Assembly (NCBI GenBank): GCA_020636355.1
Contig: JACJYB010000001.1
Coordinates: 62,001 to 126,000, forward strand
Reading direction: 5' to 3'
DNA from: Lewinellaceae bacterium
GTDB taxonomy: Bacteria > Bacteroidota > Bacteroidia > Chitinophagales > Saprospiraceae
DNA: 64,000 nucleotides
Every line of letters begins with the position of its first letter. Position 1 is the first letter of the stretch. This document shows, piece after piece, positions 26,397 to 36,047 of the stretch. Position numbers and translations under genes: made by a program. Below the pieces are notes generated by a model that had not been told where the DNA came from, searched no databases, and worked only from the letters and a program-made list of their open reading frames with translations.

Positions 26397-26654
26397 TTGA
26401 AGGTTGAAGGTTGAGCCCACTCCGGAAAGTCAATTTCAATAAACCTATTGTCATTTCGACTGTAGGCGAAGAATGAGACGAAACGGAGAAATCTAAATAA
26501 TTTTGATTATTAGATTTTTATATATTTCATATTTTCAAATAGATCTCTCCACTCGACGCTTTAAGGCGTCTCGGTCGACCTGCCCGTCCGTTCAGGCGGG
26601 GATGACATCAGGTTTTTCGCTTTTCCGGAGTGCACTAAGTGTTGAAGGTTGAAT
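26397..26654. repeat. composite intergenic inverted-repeat element flanked by GTTGAAG heptamers
   Basis: This 422-bp non-coding gap holds nested symmetry. The outer edges are heptamer arrays (TTGAAGG at 26397-26415; GTTGAAG, GTTGAAT at 26641-26654). Inside them ACTCCGGAAAG (26419-26429) pairs with CTTTTCCGGAGT (26620-26631), and TGTCATTTCGAC (26449-26460) faces GATGACA (26601-26607). Within these, GGAGAAATCTA faces TAGATCTCTCC. The TGTCATTTCGAC...GGAGAAATCT core resembles a common Bacteroidota intergenic element built as a long hairpin. No open reading frame or transposase lies inside, so it is a MITE- or REP-like element at most. Confidence 0.65.
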
Positions 26655-26751
26655 GGGCAATAGTCCGGGGCCATTCAGGGCCTTTACTTGCAAGCGATGT
26701 GACTGTTCTTTCCCGAATCGTATTTTTCCCACAACCAAATAATTTCTGAAT

Positions 26752-26807
26752 TATTTACTTGACAAATGTAAAAGATATCCATTATCTTTACAAATGTTAA
26801 GTAAATA
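26752..26807 (+). promoter_or_regulatory. large imperfect inverted repeat, likely PadR operator and promoter
   Basis: TATTTACTTGACAAATGTAA begins at 26752. Its near mirror ends at 26807 (ATCTTTACAAATGTTAAGTAAATA read towards the centre), with the axis near 26780. TTGACA (26759-26764) and TATCTTTA (26783-26790) could serve as promoter boxes. The inverted repeat ends 8 bp before the padR ATG, so a bound repressor would block its own promoter, as is usual for PadR regulators. Confidence 0.6.
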
Positions 26808-26815
26808 AGAGTTTC

Positions 26816-27142
26816 ATGTTACCACCTTCACTTGGCGAATTTGAAGAAATGGTCCTGCTCGCAGTAGCAGCCCAGCACGACCAGGCTTACGGGGTCTCCA
26901 TCCAGGAAGCACTGGAAGAACATCTGGGCAAGTCCATTAACATCAGTGCGATCCATGTTGCCCTCAAACGCATGTTGGAAAAAGGGTTGTTGGAGTCGCG
27001 GTATGGGGGAATAACCAACGACCGGGGCGGTCGCAGGAAAAAATTTTATGTGATTACCATAGCGGGGAAACGTGCGCTGGATCGCCAGTATGAACTGCGT
27101 ACTTCCCTGTATCAAAGAATCCCTAAAATTACCTTTAGCTAG
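26816..27142 (+). CDS. PadR-family transcriptional repressor
   Basis: The 108-residue protein is a complete small PadR winged helix: LGEFEEMVLLAVAAQHDQAYG, then VSIQEALEEHLGKSINISAIHVALKRMLEKGLLESRY, and a beta hairpin wing with GGRRKKFYVITIAGKRAL. Its stop overlaps the GTG start of the first permease gene (TAGTG). In Bacteroidota this PadR type typically precedes permease-prefix FtsX genes and represses them until an effector appears. A large inverted repeat directly upstream is the probable binding site. Confidence 0.92.
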   Translation: MLPPSLGEFEEMVLLAVAAQHDQAYGVSIQEALEEHLGKSINISAIHVALKRMLEKGLLESRYGGITNDRGGRRKKFYVITIAGKRALDRQYELRTSLYQRIPKITFS

Positions 27143-29751
27143 TGAGGACCGGGCCACCCAAACGCGCCCTGCAATTCCTCCGCTGGTTTTGCCGGGAAGA
27201 TTACCTGGAAGAGATCGAAGGGGACCTGATCGAAGTATTTGAGAAGCAATACCCAAATTCGCCCCGTCAGGCCAACTGGAATTTTTTCTGGCAGGTGCTC
27301 CGGCATTTTCGTCCGGATTTTATCCGCTCTTTTACCAATTATCCAATCATGGACGCCGATATGTATGCACATTATCTGAAGGTGGCCTGGCGTAGCCTGA
27401 TTCGGCAAGGCAGGTATACTTTAATCAATCTGTCCGGCCTGACCACCAGTATGACTTGTTTTCTGCTGATTGCACTTTTCATTCAATACGAGCTCAGTTA
27501 TGACCGGCAGCATGAGAAGGCAGACCGGATCTATCGGGTAGCGCAAAAGCAGCAAGGAAATACATTTCGGGGTACTGATCTTTTTGCGGTTACTCCTGCT
27601 CCGCTTGCTCCGGCACTACGGGAAAATTTTCCCGAGGTGGAGTCGGCAGTAACCTGCACCCTGGAGGAGCACTTGTTTTCCAAGGAGGGTGAATTCTTCT
27701 CACCCAGGCTTCTTTTTGCAGATCCGAACCTGTTTGATGTTTTCACGATCAAAATGTTACAAGGGAACGGAGCAAAGGCTCTGAAAGATCCGGATGGGAT
27801 ATTGTTAAGCCGTTCGTTGGCTGAAAAGTATTTCGGTACGGAAGAGCCCATGGGCAAAACTATTTTGATGGATAATCAGCGACCACTTATCGTTCGGGGT
27901 ATTTTTCAAGACATGCCCAGGAACCAGCATTTTACGGCGGAAGGAATTTTATCCATACGCAACATTGACTATTACGAAGATGATTTTGGAAAATGGGCCA
28001 GCAACAATTATTACACTTACCTGGCGTTGAAAAGTGGATCTGATTACCATCATCTTGAGCAGCGGATGCATCTTTTTGATAATGAAATTGCCGCTGCTTA
28101 TTCCGGCTTACCATTCAAAGCAGCATTTTTCCTCCAGCCATTGACGGACATCCACCTATTTTCCAGGGTTAACGTTGAAGCGGGCATTAATGGGGATAAC
28201 CGGTACGTTTACCTGCTGGGTGCGATCGGATTGATCATCTTGTTGCTAGCCGCAATTAATTACATGAACCTGGCTACTGCCCGGTCCGCCCGCCGGATCA
28301 AAGAAATAGGTATCCGCAAAGTGATGGGGGCCCTGCGCAGCCAATTAATTGGTCAATTACTTGGGGAATCCATTATCCTTACCTGCTTGAGTTTTATGCT
28401 TGCCCTACTTTTGGCTTATAGCCTGCTACCCAACTTCAACCGTTTACTGAATCAGGCTATTCCATTTGACTTGGTCGGGAATCCCTGGATATTGGTGAGT
28501 CTGGCGCTGACAGCTATTTTGATCGGCGGTTTGTCCGGCCTGTATCCGGCGATGATCGTATCCGCGCTATCCCCGCTAAAAGCCTTCAAAGGAAAGCTGA
28601 TGGGAAACCTGCGGCAAGGCATTTCTTTAAGAAATGTGCTGATTGTCAGTCAGTTTACAGCAGCAGTAGTATTAGCTGTTGGCAGCGTTGTCGTGTACCA
28701 ACAGTTGCAGTATATCCGGAATAAAAAACTGGGCTTTAACAAAGAACACATCGTCTATGTGCCTTTTTCCAGTGATGAGATCGCTCACAACATACCGACC
28801 ATCCGGAATGAACTGTTGTCCGACCCAAAGATCCGGAAGGTAAGTGTAAGTACCAATTTAATCCTCAATACCGGTAATCAAGGGATTGTTGATGCGTGGG
28901 ATGGTAATCAGAAGGAGAGGAATTTATACTGCTACCGCTACTTTGTTGATGAAAGTTTTCTGGATCTGTTCGAGATCCCGCTGGTGGCCGGCAGGGGGTT
29001 ATCTACTGCATTTTCCACCGATTCAACCGGGAGTGTCCTGCTGAACGAATCTGCTGTAAGAGCAATTGGTTGGACACCAGAAGCGGCTATCGGCAAATCC
29101 TTTAATGGAAGCCATGTCGTGGGTGTCGTCCAGGATTTTCACTTTCAGCCGATGGATCAACGAATCGAGCCCATGTGTATCCGGTTTCGTCACCCAAACA
29201 ATCAATGGATGCGAAATGGATATCTGTCTGTGAAACTGGAAGCAGATGGCCAGGATAAAACCCTGAATCATATTCTTGCGGTCCTTAAAAAGGTTGCCCC
29301 CAAAACACCTTTCCAATACCAATTCCTGGATCAATCCTATGCACAGCAGTATGATGCGGAAAGCCGGCTTGGAAGGGCGTTCAACCTATTTACCTTTTTA
29401 GCTCTTTTCATTGCTTGTATGGGACTTTTCGGATTGGTTTCCTATCAAATCGTTCAGCGCACCAGGGAGTTGGGAATCCGGAAAGTTCTTGGAGCACCGG
29501 CCTTAAAACTGGTAACCTTGTTATCCCGAGATTTTGTCAAGCTGGTCGTCATCGCCCTGGTACTTGCCGTGCCAATCGCCTGGTTCGCCATGCAGCAATG
29601 GCTTGACCATTTCGCCTACCGCATCGAGATAAGATGGTGGGTGTTCTTTCTGGTAGCCGTTCCGGCGCTCGGTGTTTCTTTTTTCACCGTTGGATTGCAG
29701 AGTTGGCTGGCGGCTATTGCCAATCCGGTCGAGTCACTGAAAGAGGATTGA
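27142..29751 (+). CDS. MacB/FtsX-like ABC permease with permease-prefix domain
   Basis: The 869-residue protein starts at a GTG that overlaps the padR stop. Residues about 5-75 are the permease-prefix region (RALQFLRWFCREDYLEEIEG). Next comes an FtsX-type four-helix layout duplicated around two large MacB periplasmic core domains: TM1 near 100, core 1 about 120-350, three helices 350-520 with GIRKVMGAL, core 2 about 530-740, and three helices at the end with GIRKVLGAP. Such proteins use an ATPase encoded elsewhere to drive mechanotransmission or export of peptides or lipoproteins. No ATP-binding gene lies in this operon. It is the first of two paralogues. Confidence 0.92.
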   Translation: MRTGPPKRALQFLRWFCREDYLEEIEGDLIEVFEKQYPNSPRQANWNFFWQVLRHFRPDFIRSFTNYPIMDADMYAHYLKVAWRSLIRQGRYTLINLSGLTTSMTCFLLIALFIQYELSYDRQHEKADRIYRVAQKQQGNTFRGTDLFAVTPAPLAPALRENFPEVESAVTCTLEEHLFSKEGEFFSPRLLFADPNLFDVFTIKMLQGNGAKALKDPDGILLSRSLAEKYFGTEEPMGKTILMDNQRPLIVRGIFQDMPRNQHFTAEGILSIRNIDYYEDDFGKWASNNYYTYLALKSGSDYHHLEQRMHLFDNEIAAAYSGLPFKAAFFLQPLTDIHLFSRVNVEAGINGDNRYVYLLGAIGLIILLLAAINYMNLATARSARRIKEIGIRKVMGALRSQLIGQLLGESIILTCLSFMLALLLAYSLLPNFNRLLNQAIPFDLVGNPWILVSLALTAILIGGLSGLYPAMIVSALSPLKAFKGKLMGNLRQGISLRNVLIVSQFTAAVVLAVGSVVVYQQLQYIRNKKLGFNKEHIVYVPFSSDEIAHNIPTIRNELLSDPKIRKVSVSTNLILNTGNQGIVDAWDGNQKERNLYCYRYFVDESFLDLFEIPLVAGRGLSTAFSTDSTGSVLLNESAVRAIGWTPEAAIGKSFNGSHVVGVVQDFHFQPMDQRIEPMCIRFRHPNNQWMRNGYLSVKLEADGQDKTLNHILAVLKKVAPKTPFQYQFLDQSYAQQYDAESRLGRAFNLFTFLALFIACMGLFGLVSYQIVQRTRELGIRKVLGAPALKLVTLLSRDFVKLVVIALVLAVPIAWFAMQQWLDHFAYRIEIRWWVFFLVAVPALGVSFFTVGLQSWLAAIANPVESLKED

Positions 29752-29918
29752 CCGGATAATGCAGTGTGAAAGCCGGAAGAAAGATTTAAGCCTGCGGTTG
29801 ATTCCATTGGATTCCTCAAGGGCAGCGGTACAATTTTAATGCGTCACCAGGTGGAGAAATGCTTTCTCCATCACCGGATAGTAACAGGTATTGAATAATT
29901 TTAAATCACCTACAGCTA

Positions 29919-32498
29919 ATGAGCCACCAACCACCTAAACATGCACTGAATTTCCTGCGTTGGTTTTGTCGGGAAGACTATCTGGAAGAGATCGAAGGAG
30001 ACCTCATCGAAGTATTTGAACAGCGGAGCAAAGAAAATCTGAGAAAGGCTAACCGATATTTTTTCTGGCAGGTACTAAGACATTTCCGACCGGATTTTAT
30101 CCGATCGTTTAAATTATTTGACTTGTTTCGGCCGGAGTTGCTCCGGCACAATCTATTAATTTCCTACCGGAGTTTTGTACGGAATAAAACGACCTTCCTT
30201 ATTAATTTAACCGGTTTATCTACCGGGCTGACTTTCTTCTTTCTGATTTGTCTGTGGGTCAATGACGAACTGCATGTCGATAAGTTTCTGCCTCATGACG
30301 AACAACTATTTCAGGTGCTGCAATCCGTTCAGACACCGAATGGCATTGAAACCATAGAGGCTACACCTGGACCGCTGGCTGCCGCACTCAAGGATGAGCT
30401 ATCGGAAGTGGAGTATGCAACGACTGTGATACCAGCTACCTTCAATACCAGTCAAGGCGTAATCTCCGTGCAGGATACGTTACTGAAAGCCGCAGCCAAA
30501 TACGTCAGCCGCGATTTTTTTCAGGTCTTTTCGTATCCACTTTTGGCCGGGGACTCAAACCGGGTAATCGCGAATAAAAACGATGCGGTCATTTCAGAGC
30601 GACTGGCCATTAACTTGTTTAAAAGTCCTGAAAAGGCAATCGGACAACAAATTAATTGGCAAACACAATCCTTAAGCGGTCCATGTCTGGTTTCAGGCGT
30701 ATTCTCGGACCCGCCTGCCAGTGCAACCGACCATTTTGACCTGGTATTGAGTTATGATTGGTATCTGGATGCTGCTCCGGAAGGTGGATGGGCTGATAGC
30801 AGTCCCCGCTCCTACGTTATGCTCAAAGATGGATCCCAACCGGATCATTTTCGCAATAAAATCAGGAATTTTCTAAGCACCAAGGATGAAAATCTAAATT
30901 CAGTTTTGACCATTCAACGATACTCCGACCGGTACTTGCACGATCGATTTGAGAATGGCGTTGTAGCAGGAGGCAGAATTGAATACATCCGGTTGTTTTT
31001 GCTGATCGGCCTGTTTATTTTGGCTATTGCCAGCATTAATTTTATGAACCTTTCTACTGCTAAGGCAAGCGTTCGCTTAACCGATGTGGGTGTAAAAAAG
31101 GTCGTAGGTGCCAGTCGCGGTCAACTTGTCATTCAATACCTGTGCGAATCGCTTTTGATAGCCTTTTCATCCTTGTTGTTGTCGTCATTCTTGTTGGCCG
31201 CTCTACTCCCCAGATTTAATGAACTCACCGGAAAGGAATTGCAACTAGGCATTACTCCTAACCTGGCAATGGGACTATTGCTGGTTACCCTAATCACGGG
31301 TATAATAGCTGGTATTTATCCTGCCATATTTCTTTCCGGGCATCAGGCTGTCAAGGTCTTAAAAGGCAAACTTAGAACGGTGATGGGGGAAGTTTGGTTA
31401 AGAAAAGGACTCATTGTTTTTCAATTTGCGGTTTCACTTTTGTTAATCGTTGCCGTCATTGTCGTCTACAAACAGATAAATCTGATCCAATCGGGTAAGA
31501 CCCTGGGGTATGACCGGGATCAGGTCATTTATTTTGGTGTTGATAGGCCGGGACAAGCATTTGTTGACGCACTCAGAAATATCCCGGATGTTGTTTCCGT
31601 TGGCGGTGGAAGCCTTACTGCAGGTAAACAACTTGGCGGAACATCCGATGTCCGGTGGGAAGGAAAGCCGGCGGATAATCAAACATTTTTTTCTGCTTTC
31701 TGGCTAGGCTACGATCTGATCGAAACGCTCGGTATTCCGGTCACTGCTGGCCGGTCCTTTTCAAAGTCATTTGGATCGTCCGATCAGGTAATCCTCAATG
31801 AGGAAGCGGTCGCAAAGATGGGATTAAAGGATCCGGTCGGGAAAAAAATACAAATCGGCGGTGAGGACCGGGAAATCGTGGGAGTGGTCAAAGACTTTCA
31901 TTTTGAGTCCTTTTACCAGGCCATGAAACCATGCATCTTATTGCTGGCTCCGATGGAGTATGCTCCGAGACTGTCCATCAAGATTCGAAGCGGTTCTGAA
32001 AAGCCCGCGATTGCGAAGATCAAAGCAGTTTTTGAGACGTATTATCCGGGCCTTGTATTTGATTATAAATTTATGGATGAAGACTTTCAGCGGCTCTATG
32101 CGGCAGAAAACCGGGTCTCGGTGTTATCCAGATATTTTGCTGGCCTGGCTATCCTGATTTCCTGCCTAGGATTATTTGGTCTCGCAATGTTTACTGCCGA
32201 CCGCCGAAGAAAGGAAATAGGCATACGAAAAATACTGGGATCCGGGGCACTCCAGATCATCGCCCTGTTAACCGCTGATTTTACAAAAATCGTCTTGATC
32301 GCGGTGACCGTAGGAATTCCGGCCAGCTATTGGTTAGCGACACGTTGGTTAAACCGTTTTGCGTTGCATATTGAATTGCATTGGTGGTATTTTGTTTTTC
32401 CCGCTGTTTTTGCATTGCTGATTGCATGGCTGACGGTCGGTTTGCAGACCATCCGGGTTGCTCTTCTGCATCCGGTCGAATCGTTAAAAAATAACTGA
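29919..32498 (+). CDS. MacB/FtsX-like ABC permease, second paralogue
   Basis: This 859-residue protein has the same plan as its upstream neighbour, and the first 60 residues are nearly identical (HALNFLRWFCREDYLEEIEG). After the prefix come MacB core 1, three helices with the signature VGVKKVVGAS in place of the usual GIRK motif, core 2, and C-terminal helices with GIRKILGSG. The 167-bp gap from the first permease has no gene. The divergence of the core domains suggests the two paralogues recognise different cargo or form a heterodimer; the latter is inference. They probably share the PadR-controlled promoter. Confidence 0.92.
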   Translation: MSHQPPKHALNFLRWFCREDYLEEIEGDLIEVFEQRSKENLRKANRYFFWQVLRHFRPDFIRSFKLFDLFRPELLRHNLLISYRSFVRNKTTFLINLTGLSTGLTFFFLICLWVNDELHVDKFLPHDEQLFQVLQSVQTPNGIETIEATPGPLAAALKDELSEVEYATTVIPATFNTSQGVISVQDTLLKAAAKYVSRDFFQVFSYPLLAGDSNRVIANKNDAVISERLAINLFKSPEKAIGQQINWQTQSLSGPCLVSGVFSDPPASATDHFDLVLSYDWYLDAAPEGGWADSSPRSYVMLKDGSQPDHFRNKIRNFLSTKDENLNSVLTIQRYSDRYLHDRFENGVVAGGRIEYIRLFLLIGLFILAIASINFMNLSTAKASVRLTDVGVKKVVGASRGQLVIQYLCESLLIAFSSLLLSSFLLAALLPRFNELTGKELQLGITPNLAMGLLLVTLITGIIAGIYPAIFLSGHQAVKVLKGKLRTVMGEVWLRKGLIVFQFAVSLLLIVAVIVVYKQINLIQSGKTLGYDRDQVIYFGVDRPGQAFVDALRNIPDVVSVGGGSLTAGKQLGGTSDVRWEGKPADNQTFFSAFWLGYDLIETLGIPVTAGRSFSKSFGSSDQVILNEEAVAKMGLKDPVGKKIQIGGEDREIVGVVKDFHFESFYQAMKPCILLLAPMEYAPRLSIKIRSGSEKPAIAKIKAVFETYYPGLVFDYKFMDEDFQRLYAAENRVSVLSRYFAGLAILISCLGLFGLAMFTADRRRKEIGIRKILGSGALQIIALLTADFTKIVLIAVTVGIPASYWLATRWLNRFALHIELHWWYFVFPAVFALLIAWLTVGLQTIRVALLHPVESLKNN

Positions 32499-32641
32499 AT
32501 TTAATAGTGCATGGAATAAGCAACGGGTCTCCCGGATTTATTGGCAGGTCATTTGAAACCGGCAGCCAGCCGGGCAGGAGCTGTTAACCAGCCAGCGATG
32601 GAATAACAGTCAGCGTTGTTAGGCATACCTAGATGCTGCTA

Positions 32642-35296
32642 TTATTTATTGGTCTCCGTGTTTTGCAAGGCTTCCTCTTCCTCCATTTCCAATAGGATAT
32701 TCGCGATAAGCGCAGTCCATCCGGTCTGATGGGAGGCGCCCATACCCCGGCCGGTGTCCCCGTGAAAAAACTCATAAAATAAATGCAAGCCTTTAAAATG
32801 CGGATCGGTAGCAAAGTGATGTTCCGGATCGTCATTATGGTAGGTATATTTATTCGTGTCATCCAATTCAAATAGACGCAGTAAGCGCTTGCTGATCTCT
32901 ATGGCAATCTGTTTAAGATTAAGCTTGTTCCCCGATCCGGTGGGAAATTCATAAAGATAGGAAGGTCCATAATACGTATAGTACTCGCGGAGGGACTGGA
33001 TGATCAAATAATTGATCGGTAGCCAGATGGGTCCCCTCCAGTTTGAATTGCCCCCAAACATGTTGGTCGAGCTTTCGCCAGGTTCGTAGTGGATGGAGTG
33101 CTGGCCATGATGCTCAAAGATAAACGGATTAGCCTGGTGGAATTTTGACAGGGAACGTATGCCATAGTCCGAGAGAAATTCTTCTTCGTCCAGGAGCCTC
33201 TTTAATAAATGTTCGAGCCGGAAGCCCCGCATGATGGAGAAGAGGTAGTAGCCATCTTTATTATCTTCTTCAATGCGGGATATCAGTGATGCCAGGTCGG
33301 GTCGCGTGCGGACGATGGTTATCGCCCGGCTATTGAACTCATCCAGGTTTTTAAACAGGTCCTTATGCATGACTTCGACGGCAAAAAGCGGTATGATGCC
33401 TACAAGGGACCTAACCCGCATGCGTTCATTGGTCCCGTTATCCAGTTGCACGACATCGTAATAGAATGCATCTTCATCATCCCAGAGGGAAATATCCTTT
33501 TTGCCGATGTGGTGCATCGCCCAGGCTATGTTGAGAAAGTGGCGGAAAAATTTAGCCGCCGACTCCTCATAGGAAGGATTGTACTGGGCGAGCTCCAGGG
33601 ACATTCGCAGCATGTTTAACGCGAATAAGGCCATCCAGCTGGTCGCATCCGCCTGCTGCAGTTTTTTAATGCCCGGAGGCATGTGATTGCGATCGAAGAC
33701 GCCGATGTTATCCAGGCCGAGAAAGCCTCCCTCAAACAAGTCAATGCCATTGACGTCCTTTTGATTGACCCACCAGGTAAAGTTGATCAGCAATTTTTGG
33801 AAAGCCCGTTCCAGGTAATCCAGATCGGGGTGGTTGTTGAGGGTCTTGTCCTTGATGTAGACCTGCCACACCGCCCAGGAATGTACAGGGGGATTCACAT
33901 CGCTAAAATTCCATTCGTAGGCGGGAATCTGGCCATTGGGATGCATGTAGTACTCGCGCAGGATGAGTAATAACTGTTCCTTGGCAAAATCGATGTCAAT
34001 GGTTGAAAAGGCTACGGTATGAAAAGCCAGGTCCCAGGCAGCGTACCAGGGATATTCCCATTTGTCGGGCATCGAAATGACATTCCGGTTGGTCAGGTGC
34101 TGCCAGTCAAAATTGCGCAGATGGTTGCGTTCCGGTACTTTTTTGGATCCGGGCTCTCCGAAAAGCCATTGGAAGACGTCCAGATAGTAAAACTGCTTGG
34201 ACCACAACAAGCCCGCATAGGTCTGACGGATCAGTTCAAGACGCTCCAGGGTGAGGGAGGGAGGTAAGAGGTTTTGATAAAATTCATCCGCTTCCTGGAT
34301 GCGGGAATTAAAGATGGCGTCAAAAGTCTGCCAGGGGGCATCCAATGCTTTTTTACTCAGCCGTATCCTTACGGTGTAGGATTTTTGGCCGGGAACCTGT
34401 GCCTTTATCCACACGGCTGCTTTGGTGCCGCGAAGTTCCGGATTGACGGTGTCCAGGCCGTAAACCACGTGGTCGTGGATGCCATCTTTCGGATAGAGGT
34501 GATCGTTAGGTGTTTGGAAAAGGCGTTCGGAATTGGTCTCATTGTCGCAGAACAACTGAGTTCCCTCCTCATGGTAAAACCAATAACCTCCGTCGCGGAT
34601 GGATTGCGCCTGAATGTGACTGGGGCCAGCCGAGCGTAATTTCGGAGGGTTGTATTTGGCGTTGTGTTTCCAATAATTGCGGAACCAGAGGTGCGGGAGG
34701 ATGTGAAGCATCGCGGTACGGCGAGACCGGTTAAAGACGGTGATTTTTAGCAGGATGTCCTCCGGCCCTCCTTTGGCATATTCGATAAAACAATCAAAAT
34801 AGCGCTGATGGTTGAATACACCGGTCTCCAGGACTTCAAATTCCGGTTGGGCCCGGCTCCGTTGGTTTTTTTCGATCAGATCCTGATAAGGGTACGTCTG
34901 GATGGGGTATTTGTATAAAAACTTGCAATAAGAATACGTTGGGGTTGCTGCCAGATGGAAATACAATTCCTTGACGTCTTCTCCATGATTGCCCTGCCAA
35001 TTGGTCAGACCAAACAGCCTTTCTTTCAGGATGGGGTCTTTGCCATTCCAGAATACCGGACCAATGCAAAGGATCTGATGATTGTTGCTGAATCCGGCGA
35101 TACCGTCTTCTCCCCAGCGATAGGCATAACTGCGCGCCCGGTCGTGGTTGATGTATTCCCAGACAGAACCGTTTTCACTATAATCCTCCCGGACGGTTGC
35201 CCATTGCCGGTCGGCCACATATGGCCCCCATTTCTTCCATTCTTCTCCGTGCCTTGCAGCGAATAGACGCCGCTGTTCTGCATGGATCTGCTCCAT
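32642..35296 (-). CDS. GH63-like (MGH1-type) glucosidase
   Basis: From ATG 35296 the protein has about 884 residues and no signal peptide, so it is probably cytoplasmic. The N-terminal beta-sandwich opens with WKKWGPYVADRQWATVREDYS, a strong hallmark of GH63-like glucosidases acting on alpha-glucosides such as mannosylglycerate or glucosylglycerate. The (alpha/alpha)6 barrel has WEYPWYAAWDLAFHTV, with the Asp expected as general acid, and NWRGPIWLPINYLI followed by the C-terminal catalytic Glu region. The end GMGASHQTGWTALIANIL is conserved. An upstream ATG at 35335 is possible, but the 13 extra residues are not family-like. Substrate not assigned. Confidence 0.88.
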   Translation of the reverse strand: MEQIHAEQRRLFAARHGEEWKKWGPYVADRQWATVREDYSENGSVWEYINHDRARSYAYRWGEDGIAGFSNNHQILCIGPVFWNGKDPILKERLFGLTNWQGNHGEDVKELYFHLAATPTYSYCKFLYKYPIQTYPYQDLIEKNQRSRAQPEFEVLETGVFNHQRYFDCFIEYAKGGPEDILLKITVFNRSRRTAMLHILPHLWFRNYWKHNAKYNPPKLRSAGPSHIQAQSIRDGGYWFYHEEGTQLFCDNETNSERLFQTPNDHLYPKDGIHDHVVYGLDTVNPELRGTKAAVWIKAQVPGQKSYTVRIRLSKKALDAPWQTFDAIFNSRIQEADEFYQNLLPPSLTLERLELIRQTYAGLLWSKQFYYLDVFQWLFGEPGSKKVPERNHLRNFDWQHLTNRNVISMPDKWEYPWYAAWDLAFHTVAFSTIDIDFAKEQLLLILREYYMHPNGQIPAYEWNFSDVNPPVHSWAVWQVYIKDKTLNNHPDLDYLERAFQKLLINFTWWVNQKDVNGIDLFEGGFLGLDNIGVFDRNHMPPGIKKLQQADATSWMALFALNMLRMSLELAQYNPSYEESAAKFFRHFLNIAWAMHHIGKKDISLWDDEDAFYYDVVQLDNGTNERMRVRSLVGIIPLFAVEVMHKDLFKNLDEFNSRAITIVRTRPDLASLISRIEEDNKDGYYLFSIMRGFRLEHLLKRLLDEEEFLSDYGIRSLSKFHQANPFIFEHHGQHSIHYEPGESSTNMFGGNSNWRGPIWLPINYLIIQSLREYYTYYGPSYLYEFPTGSGNKLNLKQIAIEISKRLLRLFELDDTNKYTYHNDDPEHHFATDPHFKGLHLFYEFFHGDTGRGMGASHQTGWTALIANILLEMEEEEALQNTETNK

Positions 35297-35530
35297 AGCT
35301 CTAGTTTGTACTGGTAGGGACTTGATGTGATTCAAAGGTACGTATCCGGATGTATTTTTTGAGGAGGTCTACGCTCAGAACTTTTTAAAGATCGGCATTG
35401 CGCTTCGTGGAATTTCTTTTGCCGGGCTTGGTGAGTGGTTCTTCAGGTCTTCGGTAATGGTGATACATGTCATTGGTTACCGGTGGATAATTCAGGAAAA
35501 TAGCCCTGTTTGTCCCTTAAAGCGAATGTC

Positions 35531-35971
35531 ATGAAACGAATGCCATTGATCTATCTGCTGTTTTTTCTGTTGACCTGGCTGGCCTGTTCCAGATCCCGGG
35601 AATTGGTGCCTACCAGAGCCCGGCAAGTAAAAACCACCCAGGTCATTGGCTATCATGCACCAGTCGAATTGACCATAGCCTGGTATCCTTATCAGGAGTT
35701 GGAGTTCAAACAGAAGAAAGACCGGAACTGGGTCATATTCAGTGATACCGCCCAATACCGGGGTGGAATGATTCCTATGATCCTTGTTACCTATCCGGAA
35801 TCAAAGGATTCCATCTGGATGGATATGCACGTAGACACCAGATTGCTTGGAAATCTCATTAAACATACGCTGATGACTCAGGAGCCCATCCAGCGACCTT
35901 TCGGGCAATATCTGGATCAGGCATCTTGTACCAAATGTCACCCGAAAGATATCCAAGTCGACTTCAACTGA
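35531..35971 (+). CDS. small lipoprotein with one CxxCH haem-binding motif
   Basis: The 146-residue protein starts at ATG 35531. It has a lipoprotein signal (MPLIYLLFFLLTWLAC) and ends with a single CTKCH motif at about residue 135, ten residues before the stop. The rest is beta-rich (LTIAWYPYQELEFKQKKDRN, GGMIPMILVTYPES) with no recognised domain. The haem motif suggests a small c-type cytochrome, but its extreme C-terminal position is unusual for a cytochrome c fold, so a zinc or structural role is also possible. It stands alone between a GH63 gene and a secreted protein. Confidence 0.7.
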   Translation: MKRMPLIYLLFFLLTWLACSRSRELVPTRARQVKTTQVIGYHAPVELTIAWYPYQELEFKQKKDRNWVIFSDTAQYRGGMIPMILVTYPESKDSIWMDMHVDTRLLGNLIKHTLMTQEPIQRPFGQYLDQASCTKCHPKDIQVDFN

Positions 35972-36047
35972 CCGAGTCAGGATACATCACAGTTGACTCA
36001 TTTTCATCCGCTCAGCATGTGTATTTCATGTTTATGTTCTAATTTAG

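Noticed and set aside
32559..32575. CCGGC-AGCCA-GCCGG hairpin between the second permease and the GH63 gene
   Set aside because: The stem is only 5 bp and no T-run follows on either strand, so it is not called a terminator.
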